Below are positions 1 to 9,008 of a stretch of DNA of 64,000 bases, piece by piece. This DNA comes from Alkalimonas mucilaginosa. Its GTDB lineage: Bacteria > Pseudomonadota > Gammaproteobacteria > Enterobacterales > Alteromonadaceae. The notes beneath the pieces were generated by a model that searched no databases, was not told the DNA's origin, and saw only the letters and a program-made list of their open reading frames with translations. The position numbers and the translations under genes were made by a program. The stretch lies in NCBI RefSeq assembly GCF_036327005.1, contig NZ_JAUGZK010000009.1, positions 1-64,000 of the forward strand, written 5' to 3'. Position 1 is the stretch's first letter. Every line of letters begins with the position of its first letter.

Positions 1-80
1 CATTAACTGGACGTCGGCAGCAGAGTGTCAAAGTAGGTGTCCCGTCCAAGTAAGTGAGCCTGTCATAAATAATCGCCATT

Positions 81-256
81 TTGCTGAAAAAACCAGCAAA
101 GTGGTTGTGGTTTATCTTAGGGTTAGCCAAAACCTTTTTGGCGAACCAGCTTAACCTTCCAGGAGATGTTTATGTTTTGCGCAAAAGTAGCATCAGGCGC
201 AGCTGTCATTACTATCTGCTTTGGACAGGGCGATTCTGCTTATTTGCCTGTGGTAA
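81..256 (+). pseudogene. possible frameshifted DUF2905-like small membrane protein
   Basis: An open frame from a TTG at 81 reads a hydrophobic stretch (KWLWFILGL) followed by LNLPGDVYVLRKSSIR. This resembles the DUF2905 core (hydrophobic helix, LPGD, basic residues). The expected second hydrophobic helix appears only in another frame (LSLLLSALDRAILLICLW, stop at 254-256), so the gene looks shortened and frameshifted. Family identity rests on a short motif only. It may be spurious. Apart from this, positions 1-260 hold nothing I can recognise. Confidence 0.25.
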
Positions 257-260
257 CCCG

Positions 261-1445
261 CTAGCATTGCTGCCGTTTAATCCGCCAAAGACTGAAGCAC
301 AGCGCTAAGGTAGCTGCGTACATCAGCACAGAGCCGGCGACCACACCTGGCCAGTTGCCCCACTGCCAGAATGGTTGCAGATACAAGCCGCCAACACTGG
401 CGCCGAGATAGTAAAATACCAGGTAAAGCGCACTGGCACTGGCTTTGGCTCTGCTGGCATGTTGGTTCACCCAACTGCTGGCAAGCGCATGGCAGAGGAA
501 AAAGCCAAAAGCGCTGATAAAGAATCCAGCTACAATGGCCGATAATTGTGGCCATAGTGTTAGCAAAGAGCCTGATACCATAACTCCAATGCCCAGAGCC
601 ATTCCCCCTGGTGCAGACAGCCTGGCGGCTATCCTGGCTGACAGGGCGGATCCCAGGGTACCGGTTAGATAGGTGATAAAGAGTAAGCCGATGAAGCTGC
701 TGCTTAAATGAAAAGGCTCCATTGCCAAGACAAAACTGATGTAGGTGTACTGGTTGAGAAACACCAGAAAATTCAGGCCACCAATCAGGTAAGTCAGGAA
801 TAACAATGGTTGACGCAGGTGAAACAGCTGATCCTGCAAAGCTTGCCGCCAGCGAAAAGGTTTGGGTTGGAACTGTGTTGCCTGGGGAAGAAAGCGCCAG
901 ATGCAATAGCAACTAAGCACGCCAAGCAAGGTCATTGGCCAAAATACCCATTGCCAGTGTCCCACGTCTGCCAGGCTGCCGGCCAGCAGACGGCCCGAAA
1001 TCCCTCCCAGTGAGTTGGCACTGATGTAATAGCCAACTGCTGTGACTAAGGCTGGTTTGCTGTACTCTTCGCCCATCCAGGCAATGGCCATGGCCGGTAA
1101 ACCACCGAGAAAACACCCCTGTATGGCACGCCAGAACAGCAAACTGGCAAAGCTTTCAACCTGGGTTAGCATAAAAGTGCTCAATGTCATGCCGGCTAAG
1201 GTAAGCAGCAGCAAGTTTTTACGGCCCCAGGCATCGGATAAAGAGGCATACACCAGCAGGGAGAGTCCAAGGCATAAAGTGCCTATGGTGTAGCTCCAGC
1301 TTACCTGCAGTGGGGATAAGCTATAGTGACGGCTTAGTTCGGGCAACAGCGGTTGCAACAGATGCAAATTGGCAAAGACGGCAACGGCAGCCAGACACAA
1401 CGCGAAGGCACTGCGATAAAATGTGGCTGATTTGTATTCGATCAC
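261..1445 (-). CDS. MFS transporter, YnfM-like
   Basis: A 394-residue major facilitator superfamily protein of normal length with about twelve hydrophobic segments. The loop between helices 2 and 3 carries the MFS signature as SDAWGRKNLLL (about residues 70-80), and a second GGISGRLLAG motif lies near residue 150. The family exports or takes up small molecules by proton antiport or symport. The YnfM branch is associated with arabinose-type or drug efflux, but the substrate cannot be read from sequence. It is a single gene with no obvious operon partner. Confidence 0.85.
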   Translation of the reverse strand: MIEYKSATFYRSAFALCLAAVAVFANLHLLQPLLPELSRHYSLSPLQVSWSYTIGTLCLGLSLLVYASLSDAWGRKNLLLLTLAGMTLSTFMLTQVESFASLLFWRAIQGCFLGGLPAMAIAWMGEEYSKPALVTAVGYYISANSLGGISGRLLAGSLADVGHWQWVFWPMTLLGVLSCYCIWRFLPQATQFQPKPFRWRQALQDQLFHLRQPLLFLTYLIGGLNFLVFLNQYTYISFVLAMEPFHLSSSFIGLLFITYLTGTLGSALSARIAARLSAPGGMALGIGVMVSGSLLTLWPQLSAIVAGFFISAFGFFLCHALASSWVNQHASRAKASASALYLVFYYLGASVGGLYLQPFWQWGNWPGVVAGSVLMYAATLALCFSLWRIKRQQC

Positions 1446-1524
1446 CCTGTGTTTTGCCTCTGCAATGATGTCAAAACTGGCTCAGAGCATTGTACTGTGA
1501 TCTGAGCCATTTGTACCGCATTGG

Positions 1525-2457
1525 TTAGTTGTCAAATTGTTGCAAGCGCCGCCAGTCACGAATGACTTCCCAGCCAGGAATGAGGGCGATAATCAGTAAC
1601 GTGATGGTGATACTGCGCTCCAACTGTTCCGTTGTCAGCCAGGGTAGTTGCGCAGGTACACTGCTGTAAAACGGGCTGGCCCATGCCAGAATAACAATGG
1701 CTGTTACCAGCAGAGCATTGAGTGCCAGGTTGCATTTCAGCAGGGCTGTTGTCCAGTAACGCTGTTTCAGTTGCCATGCGCACAGTGCAATACCCAGCAA
1801 CAGCAGAGGGCTAAAGGCCTGCAGCAAGAAACGACTGTGGATGCTAAGTTCTGCCGATGCAAGGCTCTGCCCAAAAACCGGGTACCAAATCAGCAGCAGG
1901 AACAAATACGTCGCCAGATCGATGAAAATATCACTTAGTTCAATTTGTTGCCAAGGTTTCGCTAATTGAGGCAGCTTGGCAGGATCCCAACTGGCTGCAG
2001 ACTTACAAGCACTGCCTTGCTCTTTCCCTATCACCCAAAAGCCGAAGGTGATCACACTAAAAGCAAAGGTTGCATCGCGAATAAACCCGCCTGCCATATG
2101 CTTTAACATCAGCAGCAGCCCAAGGTTTTCGTTGCCAAGCCAAAGCAGGCTGGATTGAATGACCTGGATCAGAAAAAGAATGCCAAACACCATGGCCAGG
2201 GTGTAGCTAAATAACGGCATCAGCCCGATTGGGATTAAGGGGGTTGGCGGAGCAAACTGATGCGCCATTTGTTTCGGCGGGCCAAGCTGTTTCAGTACGC
2301 TGTGTATCCTTTCTTCATCCGTCAGGCTGGGCGCTTGCTCTTGCATCGCATCCAGCTGATCGAGAATATTGGCTTTCAATTCGCGAGTGACATCCTGCTG
2401 TTTCTCTTTTGGCAGCTCTTGCTGCACGGCGGCCAGATAACGTTCCAGTAAGTCCAT
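1525..2457 (-). CDS. HAAS-domain membrane protein paired with PadR
   Basis: A 310-residue protein starting at ATG 2457. A longer frame exists, but this start sits two bases after the padR stop and gives a proper N-terminus. Residues 1-75 (MDLLERYLAAVQ...) are a charged helical region of the HAAS/DUF1700 type, rich in Glu, Lys and Gln. About six membrane segments follow. HAAS-type proteins are regularly co-transcribed with PadR regulators. The pair probably senses or responds to envelope stress or a ligand, but no specific function is assigned. Confidence 0.75.
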   Translation of the reverse strand: MDLLERYLAAVQQELPKEKQQDVTRELKANILDQLDAMQEQAPSLTDEERIHSVLKQLGPPKQMAHQFAPPTPLIPIGLMPLFSYTLAMVFGILFLIQVIQSSLLWLGNENLGLLLMLKHMAGGFIRDATFAFSVITFGFWVIGKEQGSACKSAASWDPAKLPQLAKPWQQIELSDIFIDLATYLFLLLIWYPVFGQSLASAELSIHSRFLLQAFSPLLLLGIALCAWQLKQRYWTTALLKCNLALNALLVTAIVILAWASPFYSSVPAQLPWLTTEQLERSITITLLIIALIPGWEVIRDWRRLQQFDN

Positions 2458-2459
2458 GA

Positions 2460-2789
2460 TTAGTGCTCCAATAGTGGCCCTAAGGCGGTGTTCAGTTGTT
2501 GCCATTCCTGCGTTAACTGCACCAGCAAGTCAGCACCTACGTCAGACAGTTGGTAGTAGCGCCGCTCCCGGCCTTCACCCTGACGCCATTCGCTGTCCAG
2601 CAGGCCCTGATCGGCCAGTCGGCGCACCAGCGGGTAGAGGGTGCCTTCGTCGATATCAATGCCAGCGTCCTGCAGTTGCTTGCGCAGTGAGTAGCCGTAG
2701 TGCGGGGCTTTCAGTGAGCTGAGTACCGCCAGTACCAGTACACCGCGCCGCAGTTCCAGCCGCATTTTGTCCAGTTGCGCTGAGGTCAT
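2460..2789 (-). CDS. PadR family transcriptional regulator
   Basis: A 109-residue winged-helix protein of typical PadR length, read from ATG 2789 (the frame stays open further upstream without a ribosome site). The PadR core is clear: LRRGVLVLAVLSSLKAPHYGYSLRKQL, then DEGTLYPLVRRLADQGLL and the wing ending ERRYYQLSDVG. It is the first gene of a two-gene operon with the HAAS membrane protein, two bases downstream. PadR proteins repress their own operons, and the dyad just upstream (2801-2839) is the likely operator. Confidence 0.9.
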   Translation of the reverse strand: MTSAQLDKMRLELRRGVLVLAVLSSLKAPHYGYSLRKQLQDAGIDIDEGTLYPLVRRLADQGLLDSEWRQGEGRERRYYQLSDVGADLLVQLTQEWQQLNTALGPLLEH

Positions 2790-2800
2790 TGTTGATTCCT

Positions 2801-2839
2801 GATTACTGTGTGCCACATACTGTATGTAGCACAGTAATC
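2801..2839. promoter_or_regulatory. dyad, probable PadR operator
   Basis: Perfect 9-bp outer arms GATTACTGT...ACAGTAATC flank an imperfect inner dyad (ACATAC/GTATGT). The element begins 11 bp upstream of the padR start codon. A further half-site (ACACAGTAAC) follows at about 2854-2863. PadR operators are commonly ATAC...GTAT dyads overlapping the padR promoter. Binding is inferred. Confidence 0.6.
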
Positions 2840-2893
2840 GTATACTAGGTGACACACAGTAACGGTGTCAAGGTGATTTGTGGTTTTTTTGCA

Positions 2894-2921
2894 CAAAAAA
2901 AAGCCGGCGTTCTGGCCGGCT
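2894..2921 (-). terminator. rho-independent terminator
   Basis: On the minus strand the stem AGCCGGC/GCCGGCT encloses a 6-nt loop and is followed by eight T. It lies about 20 bp after the stop codon of the VOC-family gene, which it should terminate. Confidence 0.85.
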
Positions 2922-2939
2922 GAGGTGCGAACAACTTCG

Positions 2940-3323
2940 TTAGGCCTGATAAAGCTCCAGCGGCAACCCATCCGGATCCTGAAAAAATGTAAAGGCTTTA
3001 TGGGTGTAGGGATCTATCCGAATGGGTTCGACCAGAACGCCATGTTGTTCCAGGTAGGCTTTGACTTTGGCAACATCTTCAACCGTGAAAGCCAGGTGAC
3101 GCAGCCCTTGTGCTTCTGGTTGGTTTGGTCTTGGCGGTGGCGATGGAAAAGAAAACAGCTCCAGTTGGCCGCCGTCGGGCAGTTGCAAATCCAGTTTCCA
3201 GGAGTGGCGCTCGGCCCGGTAATGTTCTGCCAGAATGGGCAGCTTAAGCAACTGATGGTAAAAAGCTTTCGAACGCTGGTAGTCTGAGCAAATAATGGCA
3301 ACATGGTGAATGGCTTTTAGCAT
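2940..3323 (-). CDS. gloA2: VOC/glyoxalase family protein (YaeR/GloA2-like)
   Basis: A 127-residue single vicinal-oxygen-chelate domain with two beta-alpha-beta-beta-beta halves. Candidate metal ligands are His in IHHVAIICSDYQRSKAFY, Glu in GGQLELFSF, His in GLRHLAFTVEDV and Glu in GLPLELYQ. Length and motif order match the YaeR/GloA2 group of small glyoxalase-like proteins. The actual substrate of this group is not established, so lactoylglutathione lyase activity is only a possibility. It is monocistronic, with a strong terminator downstream. Confidence 0.85.
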   Translation of the reverse strand: MLKAIHHVAIICSDYQRSKAFYHQLLKLPILAEHYRAERHSWKLDLQLPDGGQLELFSFPSPPPRPNQPEAQGLRHLAFTVEDVAKVKAYLEQHGVLVEPIRIDPYTHKAFTFFQDPDGLPLELYQA

Positions 3324-3455
3324 AGGGGCTCATGCGCTTTGTTTTAACCAATGGTAACAATTTCAATCAGGTGCTGCTGCTATGATCTAGCGTTAAGGTG
3401 GTATTCACGGTCAGCCTTTAGGATAGCAAGTTAACCTTACTATTGGGATAAAAAT

Positions 3456-4184
3456 ATGAAATTAATGCTTTCAAGCTTACTGTTTGCCAGTCTGATGGCC
3501 ACGGCAACTCATGCCAGCCCAGTGCCAGACTTTCCTTTTGTGACGGTGACTGGTACTGCGCAGATGGAAGTGGCGCCAGACTCCGCCCGTATTACTCTGG
3601 TGATCCGGTCCAATGCCGAAACGGCGGATGCAGCCACCAGTGCGGTGTACCAGCAAGGCCGCAGCCTGCTAAGTTACTTGCAAAGCAAAGGTGTGGATCT
3701 GGCCGACATTGAAGCAGCGCAAATCAACAAAGAAGCGACTTATCAGGATTACAGCAGCCGTGTGATTACCGGCTACGCAGCAACTCAGCCGGTATTCATC
3801 CAGCTTCGCAGTATCGAGCATTACATTGATATTATGGATCACCTGTTCAAACAACCGAATATTTTCTCCATTCAGGGCCAGTTTGAAACCAGTCAGAAAG
3901 AGCAACTGGAACAGGAGCTGATGGCCAAAGCCGGCGCTGATGCCCGCCAGCGTGCCGAGCGACTGGCGAATGCTCAAGGGGCTGGCATTCACTCGGTTTT
4001 TGCTATTAGTGAAGGCAGCCGCAGTTGGGGTAATTTGAGCTCTGATTTTGGCTTTGGTGCTGGTAGCGGTGTCTATGGCGTGCAGATGCGGGCCAGTGCT
4101 GATATGGCAGAGAGCAGCCTGGTGCTGCCAAAACATATTCGCATTCAGCAATCGGTAAATGTGATTTACCGGTTGGCAAACTAA
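3456..4184 (+). CDS. SIMPL (DUF541) periplasmic protein, YggE-like
   Basis: A 242-residue protein with a signal peptide (MKLMLSSLLFASLMATATHA) and then a SIMPL domain starting FVTVTGTAQMEVAPDSARITLVI, the family's N-terminal signature. The family forms ring-like periplasmic or outer-membrane-associated assemblies, and E. coli YggE is linked to oxidative-stress tolerance. The gene stands alone. A TATGAT at 3381-3386 may be the -10 of its promoter, but I could not pair it with a good -35. Confidence 0.85.
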   Translation: MKLMLSSLLFASLMATATHASPVPDFPFVTVTGTAQMEVAPDSARITLVIRSNAETADAATSAVYQQGRSLLSYLQSKGVDLADIEAAQINKEATYQDYSSRVITGYAATQPVFIQLRSIEHYIDIMDHLFKQPNIFSIQGQFETSQKEQLEQELMAKAGADARQRAERLANAQGAGIHSVFAISEGSRSWGNLSSDFGFGAGSGVYGVQMRASADMAESSLVLPKHIRIQQSVNVIYRLAN

Positions 4185-4221
4185 GCTCCGTCAGGAGAAT
4201 ATCTCCGCTAAGGTCGCTGGT

Positions 4222-4614
4222 TTACTGTTGGCCAAATTGTTGTTGCAAGTACGCAATAATCGCATTGGACTCATACAACCAGCGCACTTCTTCCTGTTCG
4301 TTTTCAATACGCAGACAAGGCACTTTTACCCGGCCACCACCACGTTCAAGCTCTGCCCTGTGGCTGGCATTGTGCTGAGCGTCGCGCTTTTCGATGGTAA
4401 GGCCAAGCCGTGCCATTTCTTTGCGAACCTTGATACAAAAAGGGCAAGCCAAAAACTGATACATCACCAGTTGTTGGCAGGCGGTATCGACCTTGGCTTG
4501 CGCAGCTGGCTCGCGCTTTATCGCTGCGGGGGTACTCAGCTTTTCAGCGAGCAGCATAAAGGGCGTTAAAATCAGGCGGATACCACGAAAAAATAAGCGA
4601 ATAACAGCACGCAT
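4222..4614 (-). CDS. membrane-anchored glutaredoxin-like protein
   Basis: A 130-residue protein with a hydrophobic, basic N-terminus (about residues 1-24, possibly a membrane anchor) and a glutaredoxin/GST-N fold. The redox motif is C57-P-F-C60 in MYQFLACPFCIKVRKEMARLGL. A VPCLRIEN segment supplies the cis-Pro, and WLYESNAIIAYLQQQF matches the glutathione-binding end. Dithiol exchange with glutathione is the likely chemistry. The physiological partner is unknown. Confidence 0.85.
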   Translation of the reverse strand: MRAVIRLFFRGIRLILTPFMLLAEKLSTPAAIKREPAAQAKVDTACQQLVMYQFLACPFCIKVRKEMARLGLTIEKRDAQHNASHRAELERGGGRVKVPCLRIENEQEEVRWLYESNAIIAYLQQQFGQQ

Positions 4615-4777
4615 AAAGGACTCTGTAGGTTAAGAAGGGAATACGATTCACTGGGTGGCATTTTATCATAGCTATCAGTTGAAACCCAGCGAATAAGCCC
4701 GCCTGCCTGTCGATGCACGCTGTTTCTGGCATCCATCATGGTGTAGCATAGGCTTTTTTTTGCAGATGTGAGTCGTG

Positions 4778-5704
4778 ATGACAGAATCGATTTATGCCAT
4801 TGGCACGGTGGGTACCCCCTGGGGTGAAGCGGAAAAAGCGCTGTGGTTAAGCCAGCAAAGCATCAAGCGCAGCTATCTGCAGCAGGTTGCCAGCCAGTTG
4901 GATGCCATTCCCGCCGGCTTTCAGTTGGTTTGTTACGGCCAGCTCGATTACCGCTCCTTGGGTGCCAGTGAATACCCGTTGTATGCGGTGAAAAGCAAGG
5001 TGTGGGACCCGGCCAAACCCTCAGTGCTGGTGACTGGTGGGGTGCATGGTTATGAAACCAGCGGTGTGCAGGGGGCTTTGGCATTTTTACAGCAGCAGGC
5101 GGTAGGCTACAGCGAACATTTCAATCTGCTGATCCTGCCGTGCCTTAGCCCCTGGGGCTATGAAACCATCAACCGCTGGAACCCCAAAGCACTGGATCCA
5201 AACCGTTCTTTTATCAGCAATAGCCCGGTGGCTGAATCGGCGCTGGCGATGGCCTATGTGTACTCGGTAAGCAACCACTGGCTGGCGCACATTGACTTGC
5301 ACGAGACCACCGACAGCGACAACAGCGAGTTTCGCCCGGCCAAGGCGGCCCGTGACGGTACCGTGAATACCAACTGGAATATCCCGGATGGTTTTTATCT
5401 GGTGGGCGATACTCAGCAGCCAGCACCTGACTTTCAGCAAGCCGTTATCGAGGCGGTGGCCAAAGTAACCCATATTGCCGAGCCGGATGAGCAAGGTTGT
5501 TTGATTGGGGAGCCAGTGGTGCAGCCTGGCGTTATTGTGTACGACACCAAAGCAGCTGGCCTTTGCGCCGGCATGACGGATGCCGTTTTTGTCACCACCA
5601 CCGAAGTCTACCCGGACAGCCCGCGCAGTACGCCGGAAAATTGCATTCAGGCGCAGCAAGCGGCTATTGCTGGTGCGCTGGATTTTCTGCTCAGGCAGCC
5701 GTAA
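4778..5704 (+). CDS. M14 family zinc carboxypeptidase-like protein
   Basis: About 308 residues starting at ATG 4778 (a GTG lies directly before it). The zinc-binding HxxE appears as VTGGVHGYETSG (HGYE), the substrate-binding region as NRWNPKALDPNRSF, and the third ligand in AHIDLHETTDSDNSEF. The family is metallocarboxypeptidase M14, in a branch close to succinylglutamate desuccinylase/aspartoacylase-like proteins. There is no clear signal peptide, so it is probably cytoplasmic. Its 3' end overlaps the convergent alcohol dehydrogenase gene by 14 bp. Confidence 0.8.
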   Translation: MTESIYAIGTVGTPWGEAEKALWLSQQSIKRSYLQQVASQLDAIPAGFQLVCYGQLDYRSLGASEYPLYAVKSKVWDPAKPSVLVTGGVHGYETSGVQGALAFLQQQAVGYSEHFNLLILPCLSPWGYETINRWNPKALDPNRSFISNSPVAESALAMAYVYSVSNHWLAHIDLHETTDSDNSEFRPAKAARDGTVNTNWNIPDGFYLVGDTQQPAPDFQQAVIEAVAKVTHIAEPDEQGCLIGEPVVQPGVIVYDTKAAGLCAGMTDAVFVTTTEVYPDSPRSTPENCIQAQQAAIAGALDFLLRQP

Positions 5705-6914
5705 CATCCGGCACTAGCTGCCTGATCAGCTGCTCGGCACCTTGTTGATTCAAATAGCGTGGAACGGCGTAAGTAAAACGGGCTTCTTTGAGCGCTGCTT
5801 TGGCAATAGCCGGGATATCGCCAGGCTTTAATTCTGCGACTGTACTGGCGATACCAAAATCCTGGTTGAGCTGGCGAATGGCTGTGATCAGGGCCTGAGC
5901 CGCTTCTTGCTCAGTCGCTTCAGCAGCCGCCAGCTGGCAGTGTTTGGCCAGTAGCGCCATTTTGCGCCGGGCTTTGGGCTCGGAGTACTGCAGCACCACA
6001 GGCATGACGATGGCATTGGCCAGGCCATGGGGCAGGTGGTAATAAGCTCCCAACTGATGGGCGATGGCGTGAATGTAACCGACACCTGCCACGGTAAAGG
6101 CTTTGCCCGCTAAATGCGCTGCTTCGGCCATTTGCTGCCGGGCTTCAAGATCGGCTCCGCTCTTATAAGCGCGCGGCAAATACTGAAAAATCGCCTTTGC
6201 AGCGGCCAGTGCCTGCTGGTCGGTTGCTCGGGTGGCGTTATTCGATAAGAAGGCTTCAATGGCATGGGTTAGCGCATCCATGCCGGTACTGGCGGTAATG
6301 GCTGGCGGAAGGCCGGTCATCAGACTGGCATCGAGCGCCGCCGCTTTTGGTAGTAAGCGCACATCAATCAACGGCAGTTTGCGCTTGTTGGCCGGGTCGG
6401 ACACCACCGCGGCGATGGTGGCTTCCGAGCCGGTCCCTGCGGTGGTGGGGATGGCATAGACCGGCAGCATGCCGCGCCAAACCCGCAGCAGGCCGCTCAT
6501 TTTAAGCACCGGCTTGTTATTCCTGGCCCGGGCACCAATCAGTTTGGCGGCATCAATCACCGAACCGCCACCCACCGCTAGTAAGACACTGGCATTGGCG
6601 GCAAGCAGCGCTTGATAACCGGCTTCTATTTGCGCATTGGTAGGGTCTGGCGTGATGTGATCAAACAGCTGGAAAGGGATCTTTAGCCGTTCAAGCTCTG
6701 CTTGTATGGGAGCCAACACACCGAGCTGACTTAACGCCGAGTCGCTGACCAGCAAAATACCGCTGTGGTGTTGATTTGCCAGCTCTGCCAGCAAGGCATG
6801 GCTGCTGTTGTGGCCGTGAAATACCTGCGGCCAGCGAAAAGGCAGCAAGGCGGTAGCCAGTTTGAAACCCGCCATATAGAGCCGTAAGGCCATTTTTTCC
6901 AGTGCAAACAGCAT
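5691..6914 (-). CDS. iron-containing alcohol dehydrogenase
   Basis: A 407-residue group-III alcohol dehydrogenase. The NAD(P)-binding GGGSVIDAAKLIGA motif is near residue 117, followed by IPTTAGTGSEATIAAVV. Metal ligands are in the HAIEAF and HAIAHQLGAYYHLPHGLANAIVMP segments. The enzyme family oxidises or reduces alcohols and aldehydes. Substrate cannot be told from sequence. Full family length plus about 20 N-terminal residues; the N-terminal MLFALEKMALRLYMAGFKLATALLPF is unusually hydrophobic and may associate with the membrane. Confidence 0.9.
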   Translation of the reverse strand: MLFALEKMALRLYMAGFKLATALLPFRWPQVFHGHNSSHALLAELANQHHSGILLVSDSALSQLGVLAPIQAELERLKIPFQLFDHITPDPTNAQIEAGYQALLAANASVLLAVGGGSVIDAAKLIGARARNNKPVLKMSGLLRVWRGMLPVYAIPTTAGTGSEATIAAVVSDPANKRKLPLIDVRLLPKAAALDASLMTGLPPAITASTGMDALTHAIEAFLSNNATRATDQQALAAAKAIFQYLPRAYKSGADLEARQQMAEAAHLAGKAFTVAGVGYIHAIAHQLGAYYHLPHGLANAIVMPVVLQYSEPKARRKMALLAKHCQLAAAEATEQEAAQALITAIRQLNQDFGIASTVAELKPGDIPAIAKAALKEARFTYAVPRYLNQQGAEQLIRQLVPDVTAA

Positions 6915-7026
6915 GCTGTGATCCTTTTTTCCTCACAGACTCTTTTGTACACCAAGCGTTGTTGCCTTGCAAAGCCAATTGCATCAAGCAAACGCATGCC
7001 GTAGGCTGGATGAAAAAGGAGATCTT

Positions 7027-7632
7027 ATGAAAACACTATTACTGATGTTGGGAGCCGCTGTTTTGGTTGGCTGCCAGCCTGCTGAGCTGACGGCACCGCA
7101 TCCTGTTAACCAAACACCGGCCTTTAACCAATTCTTTCAGGCGCTTGCTCAGCACTGTGGCCAGGCTTATCCGGGAGGCCTGACGCTGGAGCCGGAAGGG
7201 GATGAGATGCTGACTGGCACCGAGCTGTTGATCGTGCACTTTCGGGAGTGTAGCGACGATCAGCTAAAATTGCCGTTTCATATTGAACTGGAAGCCAGCC
7301 AAAGCTGGGATCGCTCCCGCACCTGGATCATCAGCCGTCATGCCGATGGCCTCGAGCTGCGTCACGATCACCGCAAAGCTGATGGCAGTGACGACAACAC
7401 TACGATGTATGGCGGTTTCACGGTTGGCGAAGGCTCGGTCATCACGCAGCAGTTTCAATCGGTGCCGCGCACTGAAGAATCGGGCTATTTTCGTGGCTGG
7501 CGCATCGAAATTGAACCTGGGGTGCGTTACACCTACGGCACCGTGCGTGGTGACAACTGGAGTTGGCGCATCGATTTTGATTTAAGCAAGCCGCTTGCTG
7601 AATTGCCGCCGCCACCCTGGGGCCATGATTAA
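7027..7632 (+). CDS. putative lipoprotein of unknown function
   Basis: A 201-residue protein. ATG 7027 is preferred over an upstream in-frame start because it follows an AAAAGGAG ribosome site by about 7 nt and begins a lipoprotein signal MKTLLLMLGAAVLVGC, with the lipobox Cys at residue 16. The mature part is hydrophilic with two Cys (LAQHCGQAY and HFRECSDD) that could form a disulfide. I do not recognise a named domain. The gene is convergent with the pectate lyase gene. Confidence 0.75.
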   Translation: MKTLLLMLGAAVLVGCQPAELTAPHPVNQTPAFNQFFQALAQHCGQAYPGGLTLEPEGDEMLTGTELLIVHFRECSDDQLKLPFHIELEASQSWDRSRTWIISRHADGLELRHDHRKADGSDDNTTMYGGFTVGEGSVITQQFQSVPRTEESGYFRGWRIEIEPGVRYTYGTVRGDNWSWRIDFDLSKPLAELPPPPWGHD

Positions 7633-7643
7633 TCGAAGAACTG

Positions 7644-8780
7644 CTACTCAGGGAACTGCTGCCGCCAGTTTTGATAGCGAGCCAGCGTGGCAGCAGGCTT
7701 ATCCGTGTACCAGCCATAGCCCTGACGCCGCTCCAGCGAGACCTGATGCACGTCGTAATAGAGGGAGCCGTCCCGATCGCCAAAAATGGGGCGGTTGCTA
7801 CCCAGCTCAGCAAAGCGTGGCCAGATAGGCTCAGCTCCCGGTTGCTGCAGTAATACCCGCTTGGTTGGGTGCCAATGATGATTCAGGATCTGATGGCGCT
7901 GGTACCACCGCATAGCGCTGTGGATGCTGGCCTGCAGCTCGGCGGAAGGCTCAGGTAACTGCATCAGAAAATCCAGCAAGGTGGCACTTTCAGCCGTTGC
8001 CAGCGCCGGCATTTCATAGGCTCTGGCCCAGGCTGGCTCAAGGCTGTGTTTGTGGTACTGGGCGGCCCATAAACTTAAGCCATTGTCGTCTTGTTGTTGC
8101 AGGCGCAGCACCATGGCTAACCCTTTTTCAAACTGAGGGGCTATGGCCTCGCGCAGTTCCTCAGACACAAAATTAAAGGGATGTTCTGCCTGCAGGCTGT
8201 GCCAAAGCAGCTTTAGTATATCCTCTGTCACTTCATCGTTCAGGGTAATATGGTCGTGGTAGCCACCACGCAGAGGAAAGCTTTGTGGCCAGCCACCATT
8301 CGGGTATTGGGCGCTCAGAATCAAGCGGACTCCCCGCTCAAAGGCTTGTCGGTAGGCCGGCTTGCCACTGGCGCTATAAGCGTTGGCAAGTATTCGCAAC
8401 TGGGTGGTGGTAGCACTGTTGTCAAAGGTGGGGATGTAGTTCGCCTCAACGCCAAATGCCTGGCCCGCTTGGCGAGGTTTGCTCATGTCGGTGCGTTTGG
8501 ACCAGCCACCGGACGGGGTTTGCAGAGACAATATCGCTGCAACCACCTGCTGGCCTTCCTCCGTCAGGTACCAGTCGACCGGCTGATTGGTATCAAAGCC
8601 AAAACGGCGCGTCGCAGCAGGCAGTTCTGGTTGTGCTTGCCCTAATAACTTCAGCTCCGCCTGGATAAAATCCTGATCGTTCGCCATCAATTCAGCTGAG
8701 CGTTGATAATAGGCCTGCCAGTCACTGGCACAGAGCGATGAAGCCAGCAATAGGAGCAGACAACAGCAGTAGTAACGCAT
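7644..8780 (-). CDS. pelA: pectate lyase, polysaccharide lyase family 10
   Basis: A 378-residue secreted enzyme with a signal peptide (MRYYCCCLLLLLASSLCA). Conserved PL10 features are visible: TPSGGWSKRTDMS, the FDNSATTTQLRIL block, QYPNGGWPQSFPL, and the GGYHDHITLNDEVTE block that carries catalytic and calcium-binding residues. PL10 enzymes cleave polygalacturonate by beta-elimination, so the host can probably attack plant or algal pectin. There are no other carbohydrate genes nearby, so this is an isolated degradative gene. Confidence 0.9.
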   Translation of the reverse strand: MRYYCCCLLLLLASSLCASDWQAYYQRSAELMANDQDFIQAELKLLGQAQPELPAATRRFGFDTNQPVDWYLTEEGQQVVAAILSLQTPSGGWSKRTDMSKPRQAGQAFGVEANYIPTFDNSATTTQLRILANAYSASGKPAYRQAFERGVRLILSAQYPNGGWPQSFPLRGGYHDHITLNDEVTEDILKLLWHSLQAEHPFNFVSEELREAIAPQFEKGLAMVLRLQQQDDNGLSLWAAQYHKHSLEPAWARAYEMPALATAESATLLDFLMQLPEPSAELQASIHSAMRWYQRHQILNHHWHPTKRVLLQQPGAEPIWPRFAELGSNRPIFGDRDGSLYYDVHQVSLERRQGYGWYTDKPAATLARYQNWRQQFPE

Positions 8781-8939
8781 GAATCACCTCTTAGTTGGTC
8801 TGGCTGCGATAAACCGTTGTGGTTAAGCGCTAAACGACGCTAAGCTGCCTGGGGCTGCAGAGCAAGGTCATTTGGATGCTTTTCACTGTTTTGGTTCGTA
8901 TATGAAATGCAGGGCCAGTTCGAAAAAGTGCAACTTTGA

Positions 8940-8968
8940 TTGAATAAATTCCCCATTTCGCGTAGATT
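8940..8968 (+). promoter_or_regulatory. sigma70-type promoter for ybiT
   Basis: TTGAAT (8940-8945) and TAGATT (8963-8968) are separated by 17 bp, 40 bp upstream of the ybiT start. The rest of the 228-bp gap between pelA and ybiT (8781-9008) shows nothing else I can identify. Confidence 0.6.
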
Positions 8969-9008
8969 AGCGCCCCTTTTGCTGCAACCATCCGAGACCC
9001 TGAAAAGC

